64,000 nucleotides of DNA. Source: Deltaproteobacteria bacterium. Its GTDB lineage: Bacteria; Myxococcota_A; UBA9042. The notes under the pieces were generated by a model that was not told the DNA's origin, made no database searches, and worked only from the letters and a program-made list of their open reading frames with translations. A program made the position numbers and the translations under genes. Shown here in pieces: positions 37,330 through 47,007 of the stretch (position 1 is its first letter; each line of letters opens with the position of its first letter). The stretch lies in contig VGRO01000006.1 of the NCBI GenBank assembly GCA_016875335.1, forward strand, positions 1 through 64,000, given 5' to 3'.

Positions 37330-39362
37330 GACCCACCTGCCGCGAGGTGCCACGTGACCGTCAGCCACACGCTGCGTCCCGGCAGCGGCCAGCCCACCAG
37401 GTCAAAGTTACGGGCACCGGCCAGGTTGTCGATGCGCAGTGCCGCCGAAGCCACGCCGTCGCGGCTGGCCGCTTGGACGCCCGCCGACCACAGCGCGCGT
37501 GCTGGCAGCGCCACTTCGTTGGCCGCGTCGAGGTAGTACGCCGACTGCCAGTGCCAGGCCGCCCACAGTTCGGGCGCCAGTGGGCCTGGGGCGTCTGGTG
37601 TCCAGCGCGCCTCGGCCAGCCACTTGCTGCGCGGGCGCAAGGGCAGGGCGCGGCCGCGGTACAATTCGCGCTGGCTGTGGTCGCGGGCAATGAGCGTTGC
37701 GTGCTGCAACGTCATCTGCCACGCCGTTGCGACCGTGGCGCGCAGCGTCGCCTCGCCACCCCACGACGTTGCCGCCGCGGTGTTTTGCCAGCGCGCCCGG
37801 TGTGGGCCGACTTGCACCAGTTGAATGAGGTCGCTGGCGTGGGCTGCAAACCCGCGGGCGTCCACCGCCCAGCGCAGCCGTCCGTGATCGCTGGCCACGG
37901 TCGCGCCGAGGTCGGCCGACGCCGCGGTTTCGGGCCGCAGCGCAGGGTTGCCGGCGACGGCGCCGGTGTCGGCGAACAGCTCATGCAGGTTGGGCAGGCG
38001 TACCGCCCGGCGCGCGGCTGCGCTCACGGTCCAGGTAGCCGTCGGGCTGTAGCGCAAGTGCAGGCTGGCGTGCCACGGCAGGGCGGTGGCCGGCCCGGTA
38101 TCCGCAACGGCAGAGCGCACGGCTTGCATGCCGACCGACGGCGTTGCCTGGACCTTGCCCCCGGCGCCGACCCACCGCGCGGCCAGTTGACCGCCGCCGA
38201 GCGCCCGGGTCGAGTGCTGCCCGTCGTTGCGCGTCCGCTTTTCGCGCACCGAGACTTGGGCCGCGCCCGTTTCGACCCTGCCGAGCACCGTGGCCTCGCC
38301 ACCAGCGAGCAATTGCGCTGGCGAGGTCCACGTTGCAGCCGCCACGGCGCCCGCCGTGCGCGTGCCGTCGTGCCGCGCCGGGCCGAGCTCGCCCAAGGGG
38401 TCGGCAACGGTGTTGTCCAGCCAGGAACCGCCGATCGACCAGGCCAGCGCGTCACCCGTGGCCCAGAAGTCGTCCGCACGGCCCGCGACCACCCCAACCT
38501 GGCGGTTGCGCGCGTACCTGGCTGACCGCGCCTGCAAGAGCGCAGGCCCAGCCAACCCTTGGTCGAGCCACGCGCCGAGCCAGGTTGCTGCCCACGTCGC
38601 GCCCGACGCCGACCGGCCGTCGACGTGGGCCAGGCCGCCGACCCGCATCACGTCGTTGTTGGCGCGCACGGCCGGACGGTCGTCGCTCGGGTCGAACGCC
38701 GTGCCGGGATCCAACAGGTAGTCGAAATCGCCGCGCGACCGCAGCCAGCGCGCCCCGGCAAACCCGCGCCATCGGTCCGCTCGCCGCGAGGCCCCCGCCT
38801 CCAAACCATTGGACCCAAACGAACCGGCGTCGGCGCGCACATCGGCCTCGCTGGCCCGGCCCGGGCGCGGCACCAGGCGCAGTGCGCCGCCGATGGGCTG
38901 GCCGCCGAGGTCCGCCGATACCGCGCCGCGGTGCAGTTCGAGGCGGTCGAGCGCGAACAGCGGCACATCGGCGAGGTCGAACGCCGCGCCATCCCAGTTC
39001 GGCAGGGGCGAGTCTCCGAGAAACACAGCCATTTGGTCGGTCGTGCCGCCGCGGACGGTCAGCAGCGCCGCGCTTGCCGGACCACCCGTCTGCAACGCGT
39101 GGGCACCGGGCAATTCGGCCGCCGCCTCGGCCACGCTGCGGCTGGCGTGCCGAAGGCGGGCACCTTGCACGGTGGCGATCGGCGCGCCGTCGCCGCGCGG
39201 GTCCTCGACGAGGAGCGGCTTGGTCGCGCGCACCGACTTGGGCTTGAGTCGGACCACGGGCCCGACCGGAAGTTCCGCCGCACACACCACCGACGCGTCA
39301 CACCACGCAAGCGCGGCGACGGCCCACAGCAGGGCAGGGCGAATACGGCAACGCGACACCAC
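37326..39362 (-). CDS. btuB: TonB-dependent cobalamin receptor BtuB-like
   Basis: Plug-like LLTVRGGTTDQMAVFLGDSPLPNWDGAAFDLADVPLFALDRLELHRGAVSADLGGQPIGGALRLV; barrel; located after a cobalamin riboswitch. Confidence 0.82.
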   Translation of the reverse strand: MVSRCRIRPALLWAVAALAWCDASVVCAAELPVGPVVRLKPKSVRATKPLLVEDPRGDGAPIATVQGARLRHASRSVAEAAAELPGAHALQTGGPASAALLTVRGGTTDQMAVFLGDSPLPNWDGAAFDLADVPLFALDRLELHRGAVSADLGGQPIGGALRLVPRPGRASEADVRADAGSFGSNGLEAGASRRADRWRGFAGARWLRSRGDFDYLLDPGTAFDPSDDRPAVRANNDVMRVGGLAHVDGRSASGATWAATWLGAWLDQGLAGPALLQARSARYARNRQVGVVAGRADDFWATGDALAWSIGGSWLDNTVADPLGELGPARHDGTRTAGAVAAATWTSPAQLLAGGEATVLGRVETGAAQVSVREKRTRNDGQHSTRALGGGQLAARWVGAGGKVQATPSVGMQAVRSAVADTGPATALPWHASLHLRYSPTATWTVSAAARRAVRLPNLHELFADTGAVAGNPALRPETAASADLGATVASDHGRLRWAVDARGFAAHASDLIQLVQVGPHRARWQNTAAATSWGGEATLRATVATAWQMTLQHATLIARDHSQRELYRGRALPLRPRSKWLAEARWTPDAPGPLAPELWAAWHWQSAYYLDAANEVALPARALWSAGVQAASRDGVASAALRIDNLAGARNFDLVGWPLPGRSVWLTVTWHLAAGGS

Positions 39363-39409
39363 GGCAGCTCCCGCGCGCCCGTGGCCCGGGGCGTGCGTCG
39401 GTCGGCGGC

Positions 39410-39592
39410 TCGCGGCCGGTCTCCTGGCTGGCAGCCCGCGGCGTCGGCCTTCCCGGCGGTGGTCGCCAGTGGCCTTGTGGGCGCATGCGCCCGACGCGGT
39501 GGTTCGGTCACCGACTGCGGCGACCGATGCTGCATACAGTGGCGGGTCCGCGCCGGCTTTGCACCGGCTTCCCTCTGGCGCGCGACGCGGCT
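39410..39592 (-). ncRNA. Cobalamin riboswitch upstream of btuB
   Basis: Minus strand reads GGGAAGCCGGTGCAAAGCCGGCGCGGACCCGCCACTGTA ... GCCAGGAGACCGG, hallmark B12-box elements. Confidence 0.9.
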
Positions 39593-39767
39593 GAACGCGG
39601 CGGGCGCCGGCACCCCGGATGTTGGGGGCGCCGCGAGCGGTGCGGATTGGAACGCGGGCAGTGGGGCGATGTCAAATCTGCCGGTGCGCGTGCGCCACCA
39701 CCCCTTGCCCCGACCGCCGCGCCCGCCTATCGTCCGCCCCGCGCCACCCTGGCGCCCGGAGCCCCGG

Positions 39768-40517
39768 ATGGACCTGCGCGAAACCGGCGACGGCCCCCGC
39801 CACCCTTGGGAACTGGCCCGCGCCCGGTTTCTCATCGGCCAACTGCGCGCCCACAAGGTCACCGCCACCGCCCACCGCGTGCTCGACGGCGGCGCGGGCG
39901 ATGCCTGGTTTGCAAGGCAGTTGCTCGGGGCGCTCGGCCCGCAGGCTCGCGTGACCTGCTGGGACGCCGAATACGACGCGGAGACCGCCCAGCGCATCGA
40001 AGCAGCCGGCGACGGCAGAATCGCCTGTGCCACCGCACTTCCGGCCGGCCCGTTTGACCTGGTCACCCTGCTCGATGTCGCGGAGCATGTCGAGGATGAC
40101 CACACCTTCGTGCGGCGCATCGTCGTCGACGCGTTGCGCCCGGCCGGTTGGCTGCTCTTGACGGTGCCGGCGTGGCAGGGGCTCTACACGAGCCACGACG
40201 TCTTTTTGAGGCACCACCGCCGCTATTCCATGGACCAAGGGCGGGCGTTGCTGACCGGCGCGGGCCTGGAGTTGGTGGCGTCGGGCGGGCTTTTCCACAG
40301 CCTGCTTGCGCCGCGCGCGCTGCAAAAGCTCAAGGAGTCAGTGACTGAAGTCGATCCAGCGCGCCACAAGCCCGGCATCACCTGGTCGGCCGGACCGCGG
40401 GTCACGGCGGCGGTGCGCAGGGCGCTGGCGGTCGACAATGCGCTGTCGGCGGCGGCAAGTGCGGTCGGAGTGTCGCTGCCGGGCCTGTCGTTCTGGGCGT
40501 TGGCGCGCAAGCCGTAG
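39768..40517 (+). CDS. Class I SAM-dependent methyltransferase
   Basis: VLDGGAGDAWFARQLL...FDLVTLLDVAEHVEDDHTFVRRI...LLLTVPAWQGLYTSHDVFLRHHRRY. Confidence 0.82.
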   Translation: MDLRETGDGPRHPWELARARFLIGQLRAHKVTATAHRVLDGGAGDAWFARQLLGALGPQARVTCWDAEYDAETAQRIEAAGDGRIACATALPAGPFDLVTLLDVAEHVEDDHTFVRRIVVDALRPAGWLLLTVPAWQGLYTSHDVFLRHHRRYSMDQGRALLTGAGLELVASGGLFHSLLAPRALQKLKESVTEVDPARHKPGITWSAGPRVTAAVRRALAVDNALSAAASAVGVSLPGLSFWALARKP

Positions 40518-40531
40518 TCCAAGTTTGGACT
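40516..40531. terminator. Palindromic stem-loop overlapping the methyltransferase stop codon
   Basis: AGTCCAAGTTTGGACT. Confidence 0.35.
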
Positions 40532-40751
40532 GGGTGGGTGCTGACCCCAACGGCATTGCGGACGCGACGGTGAAACGGATTCTTGCGACGCGCCTGTGTT
40601 CGCACACAAGGTCACCGACAACAGCCACCGCCCCCGCGCGGGCAACGGTCCCCGCAAGCGGACAGCGGGGTGACAGCCGCGGGTTTCAACCTGTCGGACT
40701 CCCGCACCGCGGGTTCAACCCGTCGCACGGATCACTCAGCCCCGGCCCCCC

Positions 40752-41093
40752 TCAATCCACTCCGCGCTCGATCTGCATCCGCGCCCAACTCCACGCGGCG
40801 ACGGTGCGCGGAAAGCCGAGCGTGTTCATGGCCAGGATCACCGCCTGTTCGATTTCGGCCTCGGTGGCGCCGTGCTGCATGGCGCGCCGCACGTGGCTGC
40901 GCACCGCCGATTCGAGCCCGGCGCCGACTGACAGGCCGATCTTGATGAGCTCGCACGTCTTGCGGTCCAGTGGCCCGGCGTCGTCCACGGCCTTGGCGAC
41001 CGACTCGTGGGCCTTGCCCAGTTCGGGGAATTTCTCGATGAAGCGCAGGTAGGTGCCCGGCAGCTTGCCCGGTTTGGGTCCGTCGTTGGACAT
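40752..41093 (-). CDS. Carboxymuconolactone decarboxylase/AhpD-like family protein
   Basis: LDRKTCELIKIGLSVGAGLESAVRSHVRRAMQHGATEAEIEQAVILAMNTLGFPRTVAA; no CxxC motif. Confidence 0.8.
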   Translation of the reverse strand: MSNDGPKPGKLPGTYLRFIEKFPELGKAHESVAKAVDDAGPLDRKTCELIKIGLSVGAGLESAVRSHVRRAMQHGATEAEIEQAVILAMNTLGFPRTVAAWSWARMQIERGVD

Positions 41094-41540
41094 GGTCGCT
41101 CCGTGTCGTTGCGGCGTCGGCGGACGCCTCGTTTGGGGTGCCCGCACATGGCGCCCCCGACGATTGTGGTCCAGGCGCGGCGCTGGCGCTACCCGGCGGG
41201 TCATCCGGGTGTCACGGTGCGCAACGGGTCTCTGTGTAGCCGATGGCCGCCCGTGCCGCCAGCGTGTCGGTCGCGCCCGCCGGGCCGGGCGACGCTGCCC
41301 AAGCTGAACCCGCGCGCCTGCGCGCCGCACTGGGCTTCGGCGGCGAACCTGGAAGGCGGTCGCCCGGAGGTCGCCTGTCTCCCGGGACCGCGCGGGAACG
41401 GCGGGGCACTTCGGGTATGCCGCTCAGCCGGATTGCGGTTGCTCCCGAATGGGCGACTGCGCGCCCGTGTGCACCGCGCCCGCATCCCGTGCTACGCTCC
41501 CTGGGCACGCGCACCCCCGCGCGCGGCGCACGAGGCGGCC

Positions 41541-42737
41541 ATGGCCGGCGACAACGATCCCCGGGGGGGCGACGACCCCACCGACAAACTGCGCCAACAA
41601 CTCGAAGAGCGCCTCAAGCAATCCAAGGGCTTCCGCTTCTCGCGCTGGATTCTGCCGGTCCTGGCCCTGCTGGTGGTGATGTTCGGCCTTGGTTCGGGCG
41701 GTGCGGGCTTGGTCGAAATCGAACCCGGTGAAGTCGCGGTCATCTACAACACCACCGGCCTGTCGCTTTTCGGCGCTGAACGCCGCGTCATCCGCGAGCA
41801 GGGCACGGTCAGCTACGTTCCGTGGTTCCAGCGCGTCGAGACCCTGGATATCCGCCCTCAAATCCTGACCATGGAGGGCGACCGCGACCCCGGGGACGAC
41901 AAGTCCGGCGAGGGCCGCGCCCCGAACAAGGTGCGCCGGCTGACCGTGCGCGCCAACGACGGCAGCAACTTCTGGTTCGGCAAGCTCGAAATCCACTACC
42001 AGCTCGATCCTGCGAAAGCCGACGTCATCATCGAGACCCACGGCAGCGGCGACGCCTACAAGTCGCGGGCGGTCCTGACCCACTCGCGCGAAATCCTGCG
42101 CGACGAGTTCGGCCGCTACTCCTTCCTGCAAGCCGCCGATCCCTCGACGTACAGCAAGGCCACGTCGCTGTCCAAGAACACGCTGAACGCGCGACTCAAG
42201 CCCACCGGCATCGAGATCAGCCAGATCCTGACCCCCAAGCCGAGCTTCGACCAGAAAGTGGAGACGGCCATCAAGGACCGCCAGACCGCCGAGCAGGCCG
42301 TGCTGGTCAACGCCAAGCAGCGCGAGCGGCTGGTCAAGGAAAAGGACCGCAAGATCCAAGAGATTCGCGAATCCAAGAACGCTGAGTTCCAGACGCTATT
42401 GGCCGAACTGGCCGCGCAGCAGCAGCAAGCCCAGAATCAACTGGTCAGCGTGCAACGCGAGGCAGACAAGTACAGCATCGGCCGGGTCGCGGAGGGCAAG
42501 GCCGTCCACGCCGAGAAGACCACCCGCGCCGCCGCTGCCGCGGAAGCTGCCCGCGAACGCGCCCAAGGCCTGGCCGCCAAGATCAATTCCGTGGGCGCCG
42601 CAGGGCCCGACGTGCTCAACCTGGAGATCGCCAAGAGTGTTTTCCCGCAGTTGGAGAAGATCTCCGCGGTCCCCTTTGCCCGCCCGGTTTCGACCGCGCT
42701 CGACGTCCGTCAGGTGCCGGCCGTCAAGGGGGAGTGA
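41541..42737 (+). CDS. SPFH/band-7 domain membrane protein
   Basis: N-terminal TM then LVEIEPGEVAVIYNTTG...; KAERERVKEKDRK-type coiled coil with EAARERAQGLAAKINS. Confidence 0.72.
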   Translation: MAGDNDPRGGDDPTDKLRQQLEERLKQSKGFRFSRWILPVLALLVVMFGLGSGGAGLVEIEPGEVAVIYNTTGLSLFGAERRVIREQGTVSYVPWFQRVETLDIRPQILTMEGDRDPGDDKSGEGRAPNKVRRLTVRANDGSNFWFGKLEIHYQLDPAKADVIIETHGSGDAYKSRAVLTHSREILRDEFGRYSFLQAADPSTYSKATSLSKNTLNARLKPTGIEISQILTPKPSFDQKVETAIKDRQTAEQAVLVNAKQRERLVKEKDRKIQEIRESKNAEFQTLLAELAAQQQQAQNQLVSVQREADKYSIGRVAEGKAVHAEKTTRAAAAAEAARERAQGLAAKINSVGAAGPDVLNLEIAKSVFPQLEKISAVPFARPVSTALDVRQVPAVKGE

Positions 42738-42740
42738 GCC

Positions 42741-43778
42741 ATGCTCGGACGCATCGTGAACCTGCAGACCGTCAGCCTGTGCATCATCGGGCTGTGGCTG
42801 GTGCCGGCGTTTCTCACCACCTACATCCATCCCGACGAGATCGGCGTGCGTCGGTCGCTGACCAGTGGCATCGACAGCGAAGATTTCGGCCAGGGCCGGC
42901 ACTTCGACCTCGCGCTTGTGCACAGTTGGTATCGGTTGCCGCACACGCTGCAATATGTCGAGTTCAGCGGCACGCAGACGCTGGACCTGCGCACCCGCGA
43001 GAACAACGTGGTTCACGTCGACGTCGCCGTCATCTACCGCATCGTGCCCGGAGAGGCCCACAAGGTGGTGCGCGAGGGCTTCGCCGATTCGTACCACGCC
43101 AAGGTGCAGTCGGTCTGCGAGGGCTTCTTGCGCGAGCACCTGGCGCAACTGTCCAACCAGACCGTGCAGGTGAGCGAAGAGCGCGAGAAGGTGGCCAAAA
43201 GCGCCATCAAGCCGCTCAACCAGCAGTTGCGGCAGTACCACATGCAGGTGGTGGAGTCGGGCGTGGTCATCCGCGCCATCCAGTTCGATCCGCCCTACGA
43301 GGCGCAGTTGCAGGCCAAGCAGCAGTTCGCGGTACAGGCCGAACTCGACATGGCCGTGCAGAACGAATCCAAGGCCAAGCAAGAGACCGACACCGTCCAG
43401 AAAGGCATCGACAAGGACGTGGCGATCGAGCGCGAGCAGTGGAACAACAAGATTGAAGAGAAGCGCAAGGAAATCGAGGTCGCCATCGCCACCATCAAGG
43501 CCCAGGCGCTGGAGTACGACAAGAAGGTGCGGTCCGAGGCTGACGCCGGATACGAAAAACTGGTCGCCCAAGGCGAACGTGCCGAAGCCGAGGCCGAAGC
43601 CTTGGGCAAGAAACTGGAAGCGGACGCCCTGGCCTCCAAGGCCGGCAAGACGTTCAGCGCCATCGAGGCGGTGCGCGCCTTCAAGCTCGGCGCCATCGAG
43701 CTGAACTCGAGCGATCCGCACTTCTTGAACGCGTTCGGCTCCATGTCCGCATGGCGGCGCTTCTTCCTGGCAGACTGA
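42741..43778 (+). CDS. SPFH/prohibitin-like membrane protein
   Basis: TM then TTYIHPDEIGVRRSLTSG...TLDLRTRENNVVHVDVAVIYRI; long coiled coil. Confidence 0.75.
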   Translation: MLGRIVNLQTVSLCIIGLWLVPAFLTTYIHPDEIGVRRSLTSGIDSEDFGQGRHFDLALVHSWYRLPHTLQYVEFSGTQTLDLRTRENNVVHVDVAVIYRIVPGEAHKVVREGFADSYHAKVQSVCEGFLREHLAQLSNQTVQVSEEREKVAKSAIKPLNQQLRQYHMQVVESGVVIRAIQFDPPYEAQLQAKQQFAVQAELDMAVQNESKAKQETDTVQKGIDKDVAIEREQWNNKIEEKRKEIEVAIATIKAQALEYDKKVRSEADAGYEKLVAQGERAEAEAEALGKKLEADALASKAGKTFSAIEAVRAFKLGAIELNSSDPHFLNAFGSMSAWRRFFLAD

Positions 43779-43781
43779 CCC

Positions 43782-44324
43782 GTGCTGCTCGAACGCCTGC
43801 TGCTGTGGGGGCTGCGCGTCGCCGTCGTCGTCGCCGCACTGTGGCTGTTGCGCCGCGCGGTGCGCAACCTGCCGCCATGGCCGTGGCTGTGGTGGGGACT
43901 GCGCAGTGCGCGCATGCGCCGCGTGTTGGCCACCCGCGGCCAGATTGCGCGCCTGGCCCACGACAAGGCCGGCACACCCGATGCCATCGGCCTGTTGTGC
44001 GACGTCGACGCCCTCGTCGATTCGGTGGTCGAGATGCTCCAGGTGCGCGCCGATCTCGGGCCGCGCGACGGCATGACCACGTCGGGCGACGTCAGCGCGC
44101 GCTTGCAGGCCGCGTTGCGCAAGGTGGACGCCCACCTCGACACCGCACAGCGGCGACTCGACGACATCCGGGCGACGCTGCTGGAGTTTGCCGCCGACCG
44201 CCTGCACGACGCCTTGGCGGACGCCCGCACGCGCTTTCACGAGCGCGCCGAGCAGTTGGGGTACACCGTGGATGCCCACAAGGAGCTTCAGGAAGAACTC
44301 GAGAAGCTGCGCAGTTCGGGCTGA
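43782..44324 (+). CDS. Hypothetical membrane-anchored protein in the SPFH operon
   Basis: N-terminal hydrophobic helix; immediately follows the SPFH gene. Confidence 0.65.
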   Translation: MLLERLLLWGLRVAVVVAALWLLRRAVRNLPPWPWLWWGLRSARMRRVLATRGQIARLAHDKAGTPDAIGLLCDVDALVDSVVEMLQVRADLGPRDGMTTSGDVSARLQAALRKVDAHLDTAQRRLDDIRATLLEFAADRLHDALADARTRFHERAEQLGYTVDAHKELQEELEKLRSSG

Positions 44325-44381
44325 GCGGCCGCGCCCTGCCAAAGCACCGGTCAACCCCAGCACTGGCGGGCGGTCGAGAGG

Positions 44382-46067
44382 TCACTGTCGGGGCGCCACC
44401 CAGAAGGGCCCCAGAATCAACGCATCGAGCCCACCGGTCCGAAACGCCGCGATGCCATCCTCCGGCGTGCATACGATGGGCTCGCTGTGCAGGTTGAACG
44501 AGGTATTGACCAGCGTGGGCGTCCCGGTCAGTTCGGCGTAGCGCCGCAGGATCGCGTAGTAGCCGGGGTTGTCCTGCTCGCGAAGCAACTGCGGCCGCGC
44601 CGTGCCGTCGAGGTGGACGACGCCAGCCGACTGGGCGCGCAGCGCGTCGGTGACGCCAAAGGTCATGGTCATGAAGCGCGCGGCGTCTTCGCCCCCCTGC
44701 AAGCCGAGGTAACCCTCGTGGCGGTGCTGCCACAACGTCACCGGCGCGAACGGCATGAATTCGCTGCGCCGCAGCCGGGCGTTGAGCCACTGGTTGATGC
44801 GCGGGTCGTGGGCAGGGGCCAGGATCGATCGGTTGCCGAGCGCACGCGGGCCGTACTCCAGGCGGCCGGCAAAGCGCGCAACCACCTTGCCCGCCGCCAG
44901 GGCCTGCGCCGCACGCTCGCTCAATTCGGCCGGCCGTTCGAAGCGCAGTTGCGCCGCCTCCAACGCCGCACCCATCGCCGACTCAGCGGGTTCGGGACCC
45001 AAGAACACATGGTCCATGGGCATGCCGGCGACGCCGTGGGCATCGCGCAGGTGCAGCAGACCGGCGCCCATGCTGATGCCCTGGTCGGTCATCGCCGGGT
45101 GGACCCACACCGCCTCGACCTCGGGCAGGGCCAGGATGCGCTGATTGACCACCACGTTGGCGAACACCCCGCCAGCGAGCGCGACCCTGCGCTGGCCGGT
45201 CTCGCGCACCGCTGTCTGGACGTAGCGCACCATCACGTCTTCGAGGCGGCGCTGGGCCGCCGCGGCGACGTTGGCGGGCTGGTGGTGGGCCAACGCGCGG
45301 TAGGCGCCGAGGTGCTTGTGGCGCCACCACAGCCCGGGAGACGTGAATGCGCGGCCGGCGTCGTCCAGGCCAAAGAGCGACGCGACCAGTGCATAGGCCA
45401 CCGCCGGGTCGCCGTGGGCCGCGAGCCCGGTCACCTTGCCCGCGAGCAGGTTGTGGAAGCCGAGCAACTGGGCGATTTCGCCATAGAACTGACCGGGTGA
45501 ATGTCGCGCGGTGCTTCCGTACTGGAACTGCAATCCCTGTGGACCGGCGGTGAACACCTTGCTCGACCAACCATCGCCCATGTTGTCCGCGGTGACACAC
45601 AGGCACTGGTCCCAGCCGCTGGTCAGCCACGCGCTGGCCGCGTGCGCGGTGTGGTGGTCCACGGTGTCGAGCAACCGCGGCAGCTTCTTGCGCTGCAACA
45701 GCGAATTGGACAGTGCAGCGGTCGCCCACGCCACCGCCGGGTTGCGCGCCATCAAGTGCTGGAAGTAGAGCCAGGCCTTGTGCTTGGGGCCGAAGAAGTC
45801 GTGTTCCTCGCCGGTAATGAGCTGCGGCGCCAACCGCGGCAGGAAGTGGTGGCGGTTGGCCGGCAGCACCGCATCGACGTCCGCCAGTTCGATGCCCGCG
45901 AAGGCCAGCGCCGCCTGCACCGCCTGCGCTGGGAAGCCTCCGGCGAAGCGGTCGCGGGTCAGGCGCTCCTCGGCCAGGGCGAACACCACCCGACCGTCGC
46001 GGAAAAGCGTGGCATTGGCGTTGGTGTCTTCATGGACGGCCAGCAGCCAGCGCGGGGGCGGCGTCAC
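44382..46067 (-). CDS. NodU/CmcH-family carbamoyltransferase
   Basis: HEDTNANATLFRDGRVVFALAEERLTRDRF...VDHHTAHAASAW...ALAGGVFANVVVNQRI...EYGPRALGNRSILA. Confidence 0.85.
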   Translation of the reverse strand: MTPPPRWLLAVHEDTNANATLFRDGRVVFALAEERLTRDRFAGGFPAQAVQAALAFAGIELADVDAVLPANRHHFLPRLAPQLITGEEHDFFGPKHKAWLYFQHLMARNPAVAWATAALSNSLLQRKKLPRLLDTVDHHTAHAASAWLTSGWDQCLCVTADNMGDGWSSKVFTAGPQGLQFQYGSTARHSPGQFYGEIAQLLGFHNLLAGKVTGLAAHGDPAVAYALVASLFGLDDAGRAFTSPGLWWRHKHLGAYRALAHHQPANVAAAAQRRLEDVMVRYVQTAVRETGQRRVALAGGVFANVVVNQRILALPEVEAVWVHPAMTDQGISMGAGLLHLRDAHGVAGMPMDHVFLGPEPAESAMGAALEAAQLRFERPAELSERAAQALAAGKVVARFAGRLEYGPRALGNRSILAPAHDPRINQWLNARLRRSEFMPFAPVTLWQHRHEGYLGLQGGEDAARFMTMTFGVTDALRAQSAGVVHLDGTARPQLLREQDNPGYYAILRRYAELTGTPTLVNTSFNLHSEPIVCTPEDGIAAFRTGGLDALILGPFWVAPRQ

Positions 46068-46348
46068 GCGTTGCCTTTGGGTCGCAGCCGGTCGATTCCG
46101 CCGACCGCGAAACCCAGGCCGCACAGCGCCGCGGACGCGCCGATCAGCAGACCTTGGGTCAGGTGGGTGCGCAGGACCGTCGCTGCGACATACGCCAGGG
46201 TTGGCACGCCGAACAGGCCGACGACCAAGCCGACCGCCCACAAGGCCAAGGCGTCACCGTCGAACCAAGCGGTCGCGCGCAGGCCCAGCACCGGCCCGCA
46301 CAGGCACACGGCATACAAGGCGAGGTCGATGACGAAGCCGCCGTCCAT
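46064..46348 (-). CDS. Small membrane protein, hypothetical
   Basis: MDGGFVIDLALYAVCLCGPVLGLRA; overlaps the start of the carbamoyltransferase gene. Confidence 0.6.
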   Translation of the reverse strand: MDGGFVIDLALYAVCLCGPVLGLRATAWFDGDALALWAVGLVVGLFGVPTLAYVAATVLRTHLTQGLLIGASAALCGLGFAVGGIDRLRPKGNA

Positions 46349-46392
46349 GCGGCAATTGTGGCACGCGGCGGTTGCGCGCGGCAAATTCGCCC

Positions 46393-47007
46393 TCAGCAGA
46401 AGTTCTGCGTCACCAACACCTGCCCGTCGGCCGTCACCGAGAGGCCAATGGCTTGACTGTGCCACGCCGGCTGTAACAGGTTGGCCTTGTGGCCCGGCGA
46501 GTTCCACCAGCCCTGCACGGTCTCTTCGGCGAGTTCGCCCGCGCTGCGCACGGTTTCGGCTTCGCGGCGACCGTCGGACCACACCCGCCAGCGCGGTACG
46601 CGGTGCACGAGCGCCAGATTTTCGCCGCCGGTCAGGAACCGGCCGGGTCCGTTGGGCACGCGGCACACGTAGCCGGCCCGGCTGTAGCGATCGGTGACCT
46701 GGGCGCCATCGGGCGCGTCGTGGGCAAAATAGCGTTGCCTGCGCATGTCGGCGCTGTGGGCGGTGGCGATGCGCGCGAGATCCGGGTTCCAGGCCAACTG
46801 CGACAGCCCCTCGCGGGCGCGGATGGCGTTGACGCGCACATGGATCTGCTGGGCGAGGTCACCCACATCGAGCGGACCCAGGGCGTCGACCACGGCCGCG
46901 GCCGCCGGGTCAGCCTCAGGCAGCGGCTTGGCACAACCTGCAACGACGGCAAACGCGGCGGCGAGGCAGACGCTCGGTAAGGGACTGGAAAATAACAAGT
47001 CGATCAC
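46393..47007 (-). CDS. CAP/SCP-domain lipoprotein whose apparent start lies inside the 138-bp repeat
   Basis: VNAIRAREGLSQLAWNPDLARIATAHSADMRRQRYFAHDAPDG...GENLALVHR...WWNSPGHKANLLQPAW; signal CLAAAFAVVAGC with no ATG outside the repeat. Confidence 0.7.
   Translation of the reverse strand: MIDLLFSSPLPSVCLAAAFAVVAGCAKPLPEADPAAAAVVDALGPLDVGDLAQQIHVRVNAIRAREGLSQLAWNPDLARIATAHSADMRRQRYFAHDAPDGAQVTDRYSRAGYVCRVPNGPGRFLTGGENLALVHRVPRWRVWSDGRREAETVRSAGELAEETVQGWWNSPGHKANLLQPAWHSQAIGLSVTADGQVLVTQNFC

Noticed and set aside
46355-46385. Second sigma-54-like site (TGGCACGCGGCGGTTGCG)
   Set aside because: Spacing between the GG and GC elements is too long for a -24/-12 promoter.
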